From the NCBI GenBank assembly GCA_019359595.1, contig JAHHGZ010000008.1, forward strand, positions 62,001-126,000: a stretch of DNA of 64,000 nt. The letters run 5' to 3'. The DNA is from Cyanomargarita calcarea GSE-NOS-MK-12-04C. GTDB lineage: Bacteria > Cyanobacteriota > Cyanobacteriia > Cyanobacteriales > Nostocaceae. A model generated the notes under the pieces. That model did no database searches. It had not been told where the DNA came from and saw only the letters and a list, made by a program, of their open reading frames with translations. Both the position numbers and the translations under genes were made by a program. Positions 9,761 through 18,897 of this stretch are shown here, one piece after another (within the stretch, counting starts at the first letter, position 1; each line of letters opens with the position of its first letter).

Positions 9761-9797
9761 GAAGCAGTACTCTATTGGATGTAGTGCTTCTGCTTTT
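9761..9797 (+). terminator. Hairpin after narB
   Basis: GAAGCAGTAC (9761-9770) can pair with GTAGTGCTTC (9781-9790), nine of ten positions, across a 10-nt loop, followed by TGCTTTTAG. It lies 27 bp past the narB stop and is a plausible but weak intrinsic terminator for the nitrate operon. Confidence 0.5.
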
Positions 9798-9930
9798 AGT
9801 TATGAAAGAAAATAAAAAAACGCTGAAAGTCTACCGCAGCTGGGCAAAACATCATTTTTTAAACCTCTAGATTGATCTATGGGGTTATATTTTTGCTTTT
9901 TACTTTTGACTCTAGAATGGAGTACGGCAA

Positions 9931-10389
9931 ATGCGAAAAATACTAAAGCGAATAGTAGAAGCCACTAAGGATGAGAATTTTATGCACCTCACCGAAAATA
10001 TAGAGGTCATAGTTTCCAAGGTGCTAGCTATTATGATGTTACTTGTGATTTTTGTAGCGATTGGAGATTTAATTATATTTTTCTTCAAAGAACTATTTTT
10101 GACAAAATACGGGGATTTTAACACAAAATTATTTGAAGTTTTTGGATTATTTCTAAATGTTTTGATTGCTTTAGAAATCTTAGAAAATATTACAGGGTAT
10201 CTCAAAAAACACGTTTTACAAATTGAGCTAGTTATTGGAACTTCCCTAATAGCCATTGCTAGAAAAATTATTATACTTGACATTAAAAACACAGAAGGTA
10301 TCGAAATAATTGGCTTAGGAGTTGCTGTTTTTTCTCTATCGATTAGTTATTTAATAATACGGATGAGCAACTCTAGAAAACCTCATTAA
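9931..10389 (+). CDS. PsiE-like phosphate-starvation-inducible family membrane protein
   Basis: The 152-residue product has a charged N-terminus and about four hydrophobic segments (roughly residues 30-50, 68-88, 97-112 and 125-145), the layout of the PsiE family of small membrane proteins. The function of that family is not known beyond phosphate-starvation induction in E. coli. The stretch MHLTENIEVIVSKVLAI followed by the conserved-looking FLNVLIALEILENI supports the assignment. It lies between narB and narM on the same strand, but the narB hairpin and a 196-bp gap suggest separate transcription. It is AT-richer than narB. The family call is moderately sure; a role in nitrate metabolism is not implied. 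Confidence 0.7.
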   Translation: MRKILKRIVEATKDENFMHLTENIEVIVSKVLAIMMLLVIFVAIGDLIIFFFKELFLTKYGDFNTKLFEVFGLFLNVLIALEILENITGYLKKHVLQIELVIGTSLIAIARKIIILDIKNTEGIEIIGLGVAVFSLSISYLIIRMSNSRKPH

Positions 10390-10446
10390 ATTCAGCGTTA
10401 TTTGTCTAATGTTTGCCGCAACGGATATTTTTTTGATTTCACACTT

Positions 10447-10899
10447 ATGACAGATTTTTTTGAATTTGAAACAGATTTTGTTGATTCCTTGCGTTGTATT
10501 CCCATGCAAGTACGCTGCAAACTAGATACTTGTGGCATCAAACTGAAGCTATCTGACTGGAACCACATGAGTCAAACTGAACGTGAATCTTTAGTTGAAT
10601 TACCTTGTGCTAATCCGACGGAAGTTCAAGTCTACCGAGAATATCTCCAGCAGATGATTTTACAACGTACAGGCACACCAGTATCTGAATTACCGATTGA
10701 CCCTCACCCGGAATGGATGGATTCTACAGCTGTGCCAGCCAATATAAAGGAGAAAGCTGAAGAATTAGGAGCTACCCTCACATCTCAACAGTGGACGGTA
10801 TTAACTCCTTTGCAGCGTTTTGCCTTGATTAAACTCAGTCGTTCGGGGCACGAAAACGAAAATTTCCCCAAAGCAATGCAAGAATTTAATTTGCTTTAA
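10447..10899 (+). CDS. narM: Nitrate reductase-associated protein NarM
   Basis: The 150-residue protein matches the cyanobacterial nitrate-reductase-associated family (NarM), a small soluble factor required for active NarB. Characteristic stretches are FVDSLRCIPMQVRCKLDTCG, LKLSDWNHMSQTER and LTPLQRFALIKLSRSGHEN. I prefer the ATG at 10447 (MTDFFEFE); an upstream TTG at 10402 would add 15 residues that do not look like the family. No strong ribosome-binding site is seen for either start. Its position one gene after narB supports the role. Confidence 0.88.
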   Translation: MTDFFEFETDFVDSLRCIPMQVRCKLDTCGIKLKLSDWNHMSQTERESLVELPCANPTEVQVYREYLQQMILQRTGTPVSELPIDPHPEWMDSTAVPANIKEKAEELGATLTSQQWTVLTPLQRFALIKLSRSGHENENFPKAMQEFNLL

Positions 10900-11216
10900 A
10901 GGATTATTTTTTCCCTGTTAATACCAATTTTCTGTATCGATGAAGCTCTAATCACCCGCAGTATAGGCACTCATGAATAAGAAAATTGGATTGATTCACT
11001 ACCAAATATAGAAGTTGGCAATTCATCCCCACTCATTCCGTTGCGTAGAGGGTGGGGATAAATTGCGAAATGTTAAAACTATTTAATTTTTAATTTCTAA
11101 TTTCTTAGCAGGGAGTAAAGCTATAGTGTATTTAGCAATCCTGCTATTGAAAGTGGCTGCGGTTTAGTCGCAGGTGGCAATTTTAAGAATTAGTAATAGA
11201 CAGCACATCTAACTCA
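10900..11216. other. Spacer with stem-loop, no gene
   Basis: This 317-bp gap between narM and the FHA-PrsW gene contains an inverted repeat, CAATTCATCCCCAC (11019-11032) against GTGGGGATAAATTG (11052-11065), with a 19-nt loop. It may be a dispersed palindrome or a transcription-end hairpin. No convincing reading frame or promoter was found. Confidence 0.5.
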
Positions 11217-12602
11217 ATGACAGGCAACAACGCAAGACATAATGGATTTCTGCGGCTAATGTCTGGTAATGGAGCAGCTTTTGGCCCAGAACTTCGCTAC
11301 TCGCTGCTCACCAGTAAAGAGGTGGTAATTGGACGTGACCCGAACTGTCAATTTGTCTTAGATGCCATGATTTATCGCATGGTATCTCGTCGTCATGCTG
11401 TGGTTCGTCCCCTGTCTTCATCCCCAGAAAGTGGATGCAGTTGGATAATTTGCGACCTCAGTAGCGCTAATGGCACTTATCTAAACGGACAACGCTTGCA
11501 GGGTTGCCAAGAATTACATCCCGGCGATCGCATTACTCTGGGTCATGATGGGCCAGATGTGTTTTTTGAATCCGAATTGCAGCAACAACCAAGCGCTTAC
11601 ACGTCCATTAAGAGTGCGATTACACCACTACCACCAGCCCGAAACTTTCACGCAACACAACAAAAGTCTGATTCTGTTAGCTTTACGCAACTGTTCCCAA
11701 TTATTTCCACTGGTAAAGATTTAACTAGTAAAGCCTACCTCTTACCAGGAATTCTCACAGTAATATTTGTAGTACTTATGTTTGCGACCGTAGGCAATCC
11801 CCAAGCCAATCGGGCGATCGTCGGAACTTATATAGCTTTTGCAGCCTACTATTTTATTTATCAGCTATGTGGTAAATCCAAGCCTTGGTGGGTGTTGCTG
11901 AGTGCCGGATTGGTAACAACGCTGATTTTGTACAAAGGAAGCCCGATTCTAAATTTATTTATTGTTGTATTTCGCGTTATCTTACCTGGGAGCTTGCCTT
12001 CAGAACAACAGTCTATCACCTTCACAGAATTGTTGGTACGGATGTTTTTCGGTGCCGGTTTGATGGAGGAATTAATCAAGGCGTTGCCAATAATTGGAGC
12101 GTATTTGATTGGCAGAAAATTACCTTCGCCTTGGCGAGAGAGGATTGGTGTCTGGGAACCTTTAGATGGCATTCTTCTTGGAACTGCCTCTGCTGTTGGC
12201 TTTACCCTGTTGGAAACCCTAGGTCAGTATGTGCCGGATATTACTTTAAGGATTGCCCAGGAATCCGGTGCTGTCGCAGGAGAACTCGCTGGTTCACAGT
12301 TATTGATTCCTCGAATTTTAGGCTCTGTGGCAGGACATATGGCTTACAGTGGGTACTTGGGCTATTTTATCGGGTTGGCTGTACTCAAGCCCAGTAAAAG
12401 CGTGCAAATTCTACTAGTTGGTTACTTTAGTGCCTCTTTTCTTCATGCTTTGTGGAACGTCACGGGAGAAATCAATGGCTTGCTATTGGTGGTAGTTGGA
12501 GTGATGTCTTACGCCTTTTTAATGGCAGCAATTCTCAAAGCAAGGGCACTATCCCCAACCCGAGAGCAAAATTTCGCTACCCGCTTTATTAATAAGAAGT
12601 AA
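11217..12602 (+). CDS. FHA domain protein fused to PrsW-like intramembrane metalloprotease
   Basis: The 461-residue protein joins an N-terminal FHA domain (about residues 20-115: VVIGRDPNCQF, SRRHA, SSANGTYLNGQ), which binds phosphothreonine peptides, to a C-terminal membrane domain with about eight hydrophobic segments from residue 175. The membrane part carries PrsW-family signatures: MEELIKALPI (E284, E285, K288), a later FTLLETLGQ glutamate, GHMAYSGYLG and LHALWN. PrsW proteases cleave membrane anti-sigma factors in Bacillus; the substrate here is unknown. A linker of about 60 residues separates the halves. It is convergent with the unknown gene at 12867 and near a CHAT-FHA protein and a PP2C phosphatase, suggesting phosphorylation-dependent proteolysis. 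Confidence 0.85.
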   Translation: MTGNNARHNGFLRLMSGNGAAFGPELRYSLLTSKEVVIGRDPNCQFVLDAMIYRMVSRRHAVVRPLSSSPESGCSWIICDLSSANGTYLNGQRLQGCQELHPGDRITLGHDGPDVFFESELQQQPSAYTSIKSAITPLPPARNFHATQQKSDSVSFTQLFPIISTGKDLTSKAYLLPGILTVIFVVLMFATVGNPQANRAIVGTYIAFAAYYFIYQLCGKSKPWWVLLSAGLVTTLILYKGSPILNLFIVVFRVILPGSLPSEQQSITFTELLVRMFFGAGLMEELIKALPIIGAYLIGRKLPSPWRERIGVWEPLDGILLGTASAVGFTLLETLGQYVPDITLRIAQESGAVAGELAGSQLLIPRILGSVAGHMAYSGYLGYFIGLAVLKPSKSVQILLVGYFSASFLHALWNVTGEINGLLLVVVGVMSYAFLMAAILKARALSPTREQNFATRFINKK

Positions 12603-12866
12603 TTTGAATTGGGGCAACAACTAACCACTAACAAATTTTATAAAGTGCTTTGCCTACAAGCAATGTTAAGTTCAGTCAACTCAGATTACCTTTTATATGT
12701 CTTAGGGTAGATGGTGTTTGTTCGTCATCTAACTTATTGTTTACTTATAGTGGTATTTCATGTCTATAAAAAGACAGAAAAAAGGTATTCCAGTAAAGAC
12801 GACTTGTAGGCAGAGCAATCCACAAAGCATGAGTCGCAAACAAGAAAAGGTCGAAGTTTTCGATAT

Positions 12867-13496
12867 TTACTCTTCTGCTTGAAAGCTATCAAGTTGGTTG
12901 AGTGCATAATAAGCGATCGCCAAGCTAATGCGAGCTTGTTCAATTTCTGATAAAGCTGTCCAGTCCTGTGTGCCAAAATTATCAACAAAAGATGCCCCGT
13001 TTGGTGATTCGTTACTCCTCATGGCGTAGGCAAACGGACGAGCTAAAACCAATAAATCCTCTGTACCCCATGCAGGCATTACTGTTTGGACGCATAGTGC
13101 CAATTGTTCGCCGATTGTTTGTGTACTGCCGAAAATCGCTGTTGCTCTAGAAGCGATCGCTTTTAACCATTCAGCAGGTATGCGAGTAGAAAAACTGGAT
13201 TGTAAAGTTTCTTGAAGCTGAATTATTGTATTCTCTTGTGTAGTATGATTGTAATGTGAGGAGGCAGGCATGGATGACCAGAGATTGTCTAGATGAGTGT
13301 AAAAAGCTTGCGATTGGGATTGCAATTCATCTTCAGCAAAGGAATCCTCCAATCTGAATTGCTGTTCAATTCGGAAAAAATAGTCTTCAGACAGTTCGTC
13401 GGCTGGGTTATAAGGATAAGTGTTATCTTCTGGTTCAAGGATTGCATTGAGTAAATCGAGCTTAACTTGGTCTGAGTTTTTAATTTTGTGAGTCAT
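12867..13496 (-). CDS. Conserved-type hypothetical protein, acidic N-terminal half
   Basis: The 209-residue product is not recognised. It has no signal peptide or membrane segment. The N-terminal half is acidic and polar (LEPEDNTYPYNPADELSEDYF); the C-terminal half is more helical and hydrophobic (WLKAIASRATAIF, ARISLAIAYYALNQL). A strong AGGAGG (complement of 13502-13507) lies 5 bp before the ATG, which supports both expression and this start. It lies 150 bp downstream of the CHAT-FHA gene on the same strand, so it could share its transcript and be a partner or substrate, but that is inference only. Confidence 0.75.
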   Translation of the reverse strand: MTHKIKNSDQVKLDLLNAILEPEDNTYPYNPADELSEDYFFRIEQQFRLEDSFAEDELQSQSQAFYTHLDNLWSSMPASSHYNHTTQENTIIQLQETLQSSFSTRIPAEWLKAIASRATAIFGSTQTIGEQLALCVQTVMPAWGTEDLLVLARPFAYAMRSNESPNGASFVDNFGTQDWTALSEIEQARISLAIAYYALNQLDSFQAEE

Positions 13497-13646
13497 TGTC
13501 GCCTCCTGATTGATTATTTAGCAGTATTGACAGCTACACCTGCCAGAATGTGCTTTCCGCAAAAAGAATTTCATTTAATACGGTTATAAGGCATTTTTTT
13601 TGCTTATGTGTTAGCCGTAACAAAATCGTATTCCCAATACTTTAAC

Positions 13647-15221
13647 TCAAGAAGAAGAATCTTCAATGATAAACTCCCAAGTTTCAGACCTGGTACTGCC
13701 AAACTTTAGCTGTATGCCAGATTGTAGAGGTACTTCCCTGCGGTGGATTTGTTCCCAATTATCTGAGCGAAAAATCCAGGTAGTGCCATAGGTAGATAAA
13801 TCTTCAAGATAATAAGTTCGAACTGGAGTAGCGCCGATGAGAGTATTTCGGCATAAAATTTGGGCATGGCGTCGGGAAACAGAAGATTCTGGGATGACGA
13901 TATCATTATCTTCGGTACGACCAATGCGGGTGATTCCAGGTCTAAGGGTACAGTTTCTACCTAGAGAACGTAAAGTCGCAGATTGGGAACCGATACCCGG
14001 CATAGAAGTTTCTGGTAGTTCTGTAATTCCCTCATCAAAACCTTTTATCAGTTCGCCGGTGAAGTCGGGATGGAGGTACAGAACTGGTAAAGTCCAAGCG
14101 GGTTGATTGAACCGATAAACTGCTAATAGATGCTGCCTTGCTTCTGCAACTGCTTCATCAATTGGTTTACGCGATCGCAAAGCTTGGGTAAAGACTTTGA
14201 TAAAACTATGACTTTCGCTATCGGCTATTTGATCCCGCATTCCTAAAACTGCTGGTACACCTTGACGGATTAGGACTTCTGCCAAACTGCTCGAAGGTAT
14301 AGCTTGATTGTTAATTGCTGCGGGTTGTGCCCCCCAACAAGCATTAAAAACAGCCAATTTTACATGATTCCGGGTTAAAACTTGGGCAAGTTCAATGCCA
14401 TTCAGACTCATGCCGGGTCGTAAAAATAATAACCCTCCATCTGGTCCGGGTAAACCGTGACCTGCATAAAACAGGACATTATATGCTTTCGTTTCTAATT
14501 CTTGAATCAACTCAGAAGGGCTTGGTTGCAGGAGTATATTCACTATACAGCGGGCATACCCTTGAGAATTGCTGCCTAATGCACTGCCATTGGAAAGGGT
14601 TTGTTTGAGAATGGCGGCTTCTTTTTCCAGTTGCAAGCTTTCGTCGTGCCCTAACACCAACAGGATACTTAAAGCGGGATCTGCCCGTAAATATTGTAAT
14701 TGCAGGGGTTCTACTTCACTAGTCGTCCTACTAAATAGCACATCTTGACTCAGTGACATAGCTGCGTGACCGACTTCACGCTGCATAATTTCCCAAGGTA
14801 GAACGATGATTTGGGGGTCTCGAATTTCCAGACGGATATGCAAGCGTGTATTCTGACCCATAGCAATCCCCTGACTGCGTTCCAAGCTGTTGAGAATTTT
14901 TCCATCGAATACCCACTGCCACAGGTTAATACCTAAGTGTTGCATGAGGCGACTGCTATAACTCGTCGTCTGACCGGAAGGGGGTGAAATTAATTCTGGA
15001 GGGAGTGGAGTTTGCGGTTGAGGGCTTCCTGGGGGAATATCTAAACGGTTTTCAGGAGAAAACATCTCCCGCCATTCCTGCCAGACCTTAGTCAGATCGG
15101 CAGGCCAAACACAATCACGCAGAACATAACCACTGGGATAGGGAGCGTTCACCACCCAAATGGCGAAATTGTCAGTGCCGGTGTTGACGAGACGGGCGAT
15201 CGCCAGATTTAAGGATGGCAT
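13647..15221 (-). CDS. CHAT-domain (caspase-like) protein with C-terminal FHA domain
   Basis: The 524-residue protein has a CHAT protease-like domain at about residues 120-380. The predicted His-Cys dyad is H255 (FYAGHGLPGP) and C295 (VFNACWGAQPA), followed by the conserved SLAEVLIRQGVPAVLGM and FIKVFTQALRSRKPIDEAV. The C-terminal 100 residues form an FHA domain (ITRIGRTEDNDIVI, SVSRRHA, STYGTTW), although the usual NGT is replaced by YGT. CHAT proteins are peptidases of caspase/separase type and are common in filamentous cyanobacteria. The first 110 residues are unassigned. Phosphothreonine recognition could control or target the protease. It is upstream of the unknown 12867 gene and downstream of the PP2C gene. 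Confidence 0.9.
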   Translation of the reverse strand: MPSLNLAIARLVNTGTDNFAIWVVNAPYPSGYVLRDCVWPADLTKVWQEWREMFSPENRLDIPPGSPQPQTPLPPELISPPSGQTTSYSSRLMQHLGINLWQWVFDGKILNSLERSQGIAMGQNTRLHIRLEIRDPQIIVLPWEIMQREVGHAAMSLSQDVLFSRTTSEVEPLQLQYLRADPALSILLVLGHDESLQLEKEAAILKQTLSNGSALGSNSQGYARCIVNILLQPSPSELIQELETKAYNVLFYAGHGLPGPDGGLLFLRPGMSLNGIELAQVLTRNHVKLAVFNACWGAQPAAINNQAIPSSSLAEVLIRQGVPAVLGMRDQIADSESHSFIKVFTQALRSRKPIDEAVAEARQHLLAVYRFNQPAWTLPVLYLHPDFTGELIKGFDEGITELPETSMPGIGSQSATLRSLGRNCTLRPGITRIGRTEDNDIVIPESSVSRRHAQILCRNTLIGATPVRTYYLEDLSTYGTTWIFRSDNWEQIHRREVPLQSGIQLKFGSTRSETWEFIIEDSSS

Positions 15222-15455
15222 GGATTAATTCAACTTGAACGTAAATCAGCTAATTTTAACTAAATCGGTCAGGAGTCCCCGCAAGAGCGCTGTAACGAGT
15301 GTTTGGTTAGTGTGGGTAGTTTACATAAGAAATCGAAGAGGCAAGAATGTTTTGTATGTTTGGATATTTTATCCGGATGTTTACCTGTATTAATTTCAGG
15401 TTCATTACCAGTTTATCGAGTTTTTGACTCTGTGCTAAATGTTTAGTTATCAGTG

Positions 15456-17765
15456 TTACTGTTTGGTGGCAGGTTCAAACTGCTCAACTGAAGCATCCCC
15501 AGGTAGCACACACTGACTGCCTTCCCCTGGTTTGGAGATGGAAAAATTTGATAATAAGTCTAGTTTGGCAGCAGGAATCCATACTTGGTCACCTGCCTTG
15601 AGTAAGGGTTTCGTAGTGTTGGATGTTTTTTGTGATGCTGGAGTGGTTGTCCCCGGATTTGGGGGAGTTGAGCAAACTTGCAGGTGCAGCCCATCTTCTG
15701 CTGATGAGTTTTGTGTAACTGGTGATTTAATAACTTGCAAAACCGTACCAGCAAGAGCATTCGCATTACTGACTGTAGGACGACTGGCACTATTTGGTGG
15801 CAATTTGCTCTTGCTCAAAACGATTTCTTTTGTATTGGTTAACTGCCAACCTACGCCTATACCAGCAGCAGACGGGGGTGCTGATGCTGTTGGGGAATCA
15901 GTTGGGTTGATGGATGGAGTACCGAAGCCAACAATACCCGAAGGCGATTGCAACTGCATAATTCCGTATCCGAGCAAACCGCCTGCGACCACTAACACTG
16001 AGATAATTGCCAATTGTAGGGGTAGTTGAGAGCGTTTAATAACAGGACTTGGCTGGGTATCAGGGGGAATGACTTGGGTTTTTTGAGTGGTCGCAGGTTG
16101 GATCGTGGTCGCAGTTCCCATTCTGGGTAAGTCGTTAGTCCAGATTGCATCCAAGTCAGACGCAGAAAAGCTTAAAGGAGATTCTGGTTCGGAATATTTA
16201 ACTTGGTAGTGAATTAAAGCGATCGTGATATTATCATGTCCATTTTGCTGGCTAGCAATTTCCACTAATCTATCTGTGGCATTTAGGACATCAGTTTTTT
16301 CACTTAGAATCGGTAAAACTTCTGTTTCCCAATACTGTTCAACCCGGTCAAAGTCACTTAAACCATCGGAACACAAAAGAAAAACACCATCTTCGTCAAG
16401 AATAAACCGCTGTGCTGTTGGATGTAACGCACTGCTGGGATTCATCCCTAAAGCTTGTACCAAAGAACCAGAAGCTGGTTGTTGTATGGCATCTCGGTAT
16501 ACAGCGTAACCCAAGCGTACCTCCCGCGATGCCACATCATCGTCGAGAGTAACTTGATAACAGCCTGCATGGTTAATCCAATAGGCACGGCTGTCACCAA
16601 CGTGGGTAATATACATTTCGTGGGCAACAGATAAGGCCATTACCAGAGTAGTGCCCATCCGCTGACGTCCTTGGCGGTTTTCGCTGTCATTGCGCTGGCT
16701 GATTTTGTCGTTAGCAACTGCAGCGGCACCTTCTAAGTCTGCCAAAAGAATTCCGGGGTCAATGTGGTCGTATGGTACTTTTGTTAGCTGCTGCACCTGC
16801 TGTTGGATGGTCTCAATTGCTAAATTTGATGCCACATTGCCACCCGCATGACCGCCAATGCCATCACAGACAATGGCAAGGGCTGTGGGTTGGGGTGGTT
16901 TGGTGACGATGGTGCCACTAGGGGGGTAACAGGCATCTTCGTTGCGCTGGCGACTCGGCCCGGTGTCAGTCTTCGTAGTAATTTTGATACTGATTGTTTG
17001 GGATACCCGACCGAGTTCTGCCAGCCCTCGATCCAGAAGTTGGATTAACTGCTCTGTTGAGCGGATATTTTCCTTGCTCAAACCGTCGCAAATTTTACCC
17101 AAAAAGTCAGTAATAGCTGGTTTTGCCTCCGGTAATAGCTGCCGCCAAAACTCAGCTAATTCCGGCAACCCTGGTGCCGTTTGGTTCTTATCAGCACGCA
17201 ATTCTAGCAACCGGATTAAAGAACCTTCTACCCTTAATAACTCGGGTACGAGCAAGCTTCCTGCCACACCTTCACTAGCCATCGGTTGCCAGAGGTGGGC
17301 TATTTGCCACAGCCAATTGAGTTGACGCATTGAAGTGGCATCAGCCCAAGCAGCAGTCAGATGGGGGCACATCTGGAGTTCGTTTGTGGTCGAATCTACC
17401 TGGAGTGGTGGCTTTTCGAGCAGTAATATTTCTCGCTCAATCAAAGGTAAAACGCCATAAACTTCGGGTATGTTCAAACGATAAGGAACTAGCCGGAGAT
17501 AAGCTCTAATGGACTGTAAATTTTCTAACTCTGGCGTTTGCGCTATTAAACCAGGCTTTATATCTAAAACAACAGATTTACCAATGACTAAATAGCGATC
17601 GGCTAAAATTTCTCCTGGCGTACCCAAACTCAGACCATCTGCCACAGCCCATAAGTAGCGCTTGGGCAGAGGTGTGGAGCAGCGCTGGCAAAAGTTATGA
17701 GATATAGGGTTAGGAGCCTGACAAGCTTCATTTGGACAGTACAGCGTTGCCGCGTCATTTTCCAT
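15456..17765 (-). CDS. Zinc-ribbon / pseudokinase-like / PP2C phosphatase membrane protein
   Basis: From the ATG at 17765 the product has 769 residues; an in-frame TTG at 17795 would add ten. A four-cysteine ribbon (CPNEACQAPN, FCQRC) is followed by about 200 residues that resemble a degenerate Ser/Thr kinase (ILADRYLVIGKSVVLDIKPG, REILLLEKPPL) without recognisable catalytic residues. The PP2C domain (about residues 260-530) has RNEDACYPP, DGIGGH at 301-306, GDSRAYW, LCSDGLSDFD and GHDNITIAL, so it should be an active Mg/Mn phosphoprotein phosphatase. A membrane segment near residue 590 (LAIISVLVVAGGLLGYGIM) is followed by a Pro/Ser/Thr-rich tail and an unidentified C-terminal domain. It sits beside two FHA proteins. 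Confidence 0.9.
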   Translation of the reverse strand: MENDAATLYCPNEACQAPNPISHNFCQRCSTPLPKRYLWAVADGLSLGTPGEILADRYLVIGKSVVLDIKPGLIAQTPELENLQSIRAYLRLVPYRLNIPEVYGVLPLIEREILLLEKPPLQVDSTTNELQMCPHLTAAWADATSMRQLNWLWQIAHLWQPMASEGVAGSLLVPELLRVEGSLIRLLELRADKNQTAPGLPELAEFWRQLLPEAKPAITDFLGKICDGLSKENIRSTEQLIQLLDRGLAELGRVSQTISIKITTKTDTGPSRQRNEDACYPPSGTIVTKPPQPTALAIVCDGIGGHAGGNVASNLAIETIQQQVQQLTKVPYDHIDPGILLADLEGAAAVANDKISQRNDSENRQGRQRMGTTLVMALSVAHEMYITHVGDSRAYWINHAGCYQVTLDDDVASREVRLGYAVYRDAIQQPASGSLVQALGMNPSSALHPTAQRFILDEDGVFLLCSDGLSDFDRVEQYWETEVLPILSEKTDVLNATDRLVEIASQQNGHDNITIALIHYQVKYSEPESPLSFSASDLDAIWTNDLPRMGTATTIQPATTQKTQVIPPDTQPSPVIKRSQLPLQLAIISVLVVAGGLLGYGIMQLQSPSGIVGFGTPSINPTDSPTASAPPSAAGIGVGWQLTNTKEIVLSKSKLPPNSASRPTVSNANALAGTVLQVIKSPVTQNSSAEDGLHLQVCSTPPNPGTTTPASQKTSNTTKPLLKAGDQVWIPAAKLDLLSNFSISKPGEGSQCVLPGDASVEQFEPATKQ

Positions 17766-18407
17766 AGTTTTCCCACCGATCGGCTTTCTTGGCAATTTCT
17801 AAGGGCAGCATTGGTAGCGGCGTTAAATAACCGCTGATGTTCGATACTCGATATATCCAATTTTGGATCAAGATTTTAACTTGCTCCATATAACTTGCAC
17901 CCAAAGAACAATATATTAAATTATCAACTAACACTCCTGTCGCAGGACGATTTGCTATCCGCCAATTTTGACGAGGAGAGAGCGCACAAAGGCTGCGTTT
18001 TGCGATCGCCTGGACACCAAACCGATTCAGCAACGACTGGCTCACCCTGAATGTGTTGGGTTTGTATATAGCCCGGACTGGGGAACAACGTCCGGTAATA
18101 CGTGTCAAGTTGTGTCTCAATGGTCTAGTCACACAAGCTCCACTTTCAGCCTTTAGGCAGACTGCAGTTATTGACAACGCTACAACAAAAGTGTTGCTTG
18201 ATGCGTAACTAATTACCTCATCCGAAAGAGGAAATTATCCTGGTCTTTGTTTAGTTTATAAGTAGGTGAGCGTTAATAAACTTAAGTAAAGACTAAATAT
18301 AGCTAGCAGCTAATTGCAATTTTCAAAAAAAAGCAAAAGTTGTGTTTAATACAATGCTCCCTACTCTCAAGAGAAAATTTATCATACTAAACGAGGGCGA
18401 AGCTGTA
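17766..18407. other. Non-coding region upstream of the PP2C gene
   Basis: About 640 bp separate the divergent PP2C gene and the small gene at 18408. A minus-strand frame reaching 17755 overlaps the PP2C start but has no family resemblance. No strong promoter was identified; AAGTTGTGTTTAATACAATGC near 18338-18358 could contain a -10-like element for the small gene. Confidence 0.4.
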
Positions 18408-18677
18408 ATGGAAGATAGCAAACAAGAAAAAATTCATCGTTCAGCCAATCCCGGCGATGTAATTTCTGAAGAGCCACAAAGTATTGAAGAAAAGTCTAAG
18501 CAACTTGCTGTAGATTCACCTGATATTACAGGTGACCATATTCAAGTTCCCACTTACTTTGTTGTTGAGGAACCAGATGGCGAAAAGAAAGCTCTACACC
18601 ATGTCAAAGATGCAGAAGAAATTTCCGATGTAATTCGACAAGCACGAGTCGATGAAGACGGAAATCGGATTTGGTAG
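18408..18677 (+). CDS. Small acidic hypothetical protein
   Basis: The 89-residue, highly charged product (starting MEDSKQEKIHRS) is not recognised. It lacks a signal or membrane segment. The core PTYFVVEEPDGEKKALHHVKDAEEISDVIRQA reads like a compact alpha/beta domain. I chose the ATG at 18408, which has GAGGG 10 bp upstream; a GTG at 18342 would add 22 residues without such support. It is a single gene followed by the palindrome at 18712. Codon use looks normal, so it is probably real, with unknown function. Confidence 0.6.
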   Translation: MEDSKQEKIHRSANPGDVISEEPQSIEEKSKQLAVDSPDITGDHIQVPTYFVVEEPDGEKKALHHVKDAEEISDVIRQARVDEDGNRIW

Positions 18678-18711
18678 AGTTATTAGTGGATTGTCGTTAA
18701 ATAAATAAGTG

Positions 18712-18744
18712 AGATTCCCGACTTCTTAAAGAAGTCGGGAATCT
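18712..18744. repeat. Dispersed 33-bp perfect palindrome, copy 1
   Basis: AGATTCCCGACTTCTT and AAGAAGTCGGGAATCT form two perfect 16-bp arms around a single A. Similar copies lie at 31327-31359 and 53640-53672. There is no T-run, so it is more likely a mobile or REP-like hairpin than a canonical terminator, although it sits just after the small gene ending at 18677. Confidence 0.9.
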
Positions 18745-18897
18745 AGGTATTAGGCGTCAACGCAACTGAGATAGTATTGCTATATACCGATTTTAAAAAA
18801 TAATGCGACAAATAAATTCTAGGTGCGTCTTTACGGCAATCCATCTGTCGGAAACATTATTTGAATTGGTATAACACATAAAATATCAGTCAAAATT

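Noticed and set aside
17755-18177. Minus-strand frame of 140 codons overlapping the PP2C start
   Set aside because: It starts with a non-ATG codon, resembles no family, and its only support is an 11-nt overlap with the PP2C ATG. A short internal ATG version (about 44 residues) cannot be excluded but has no further evidence.
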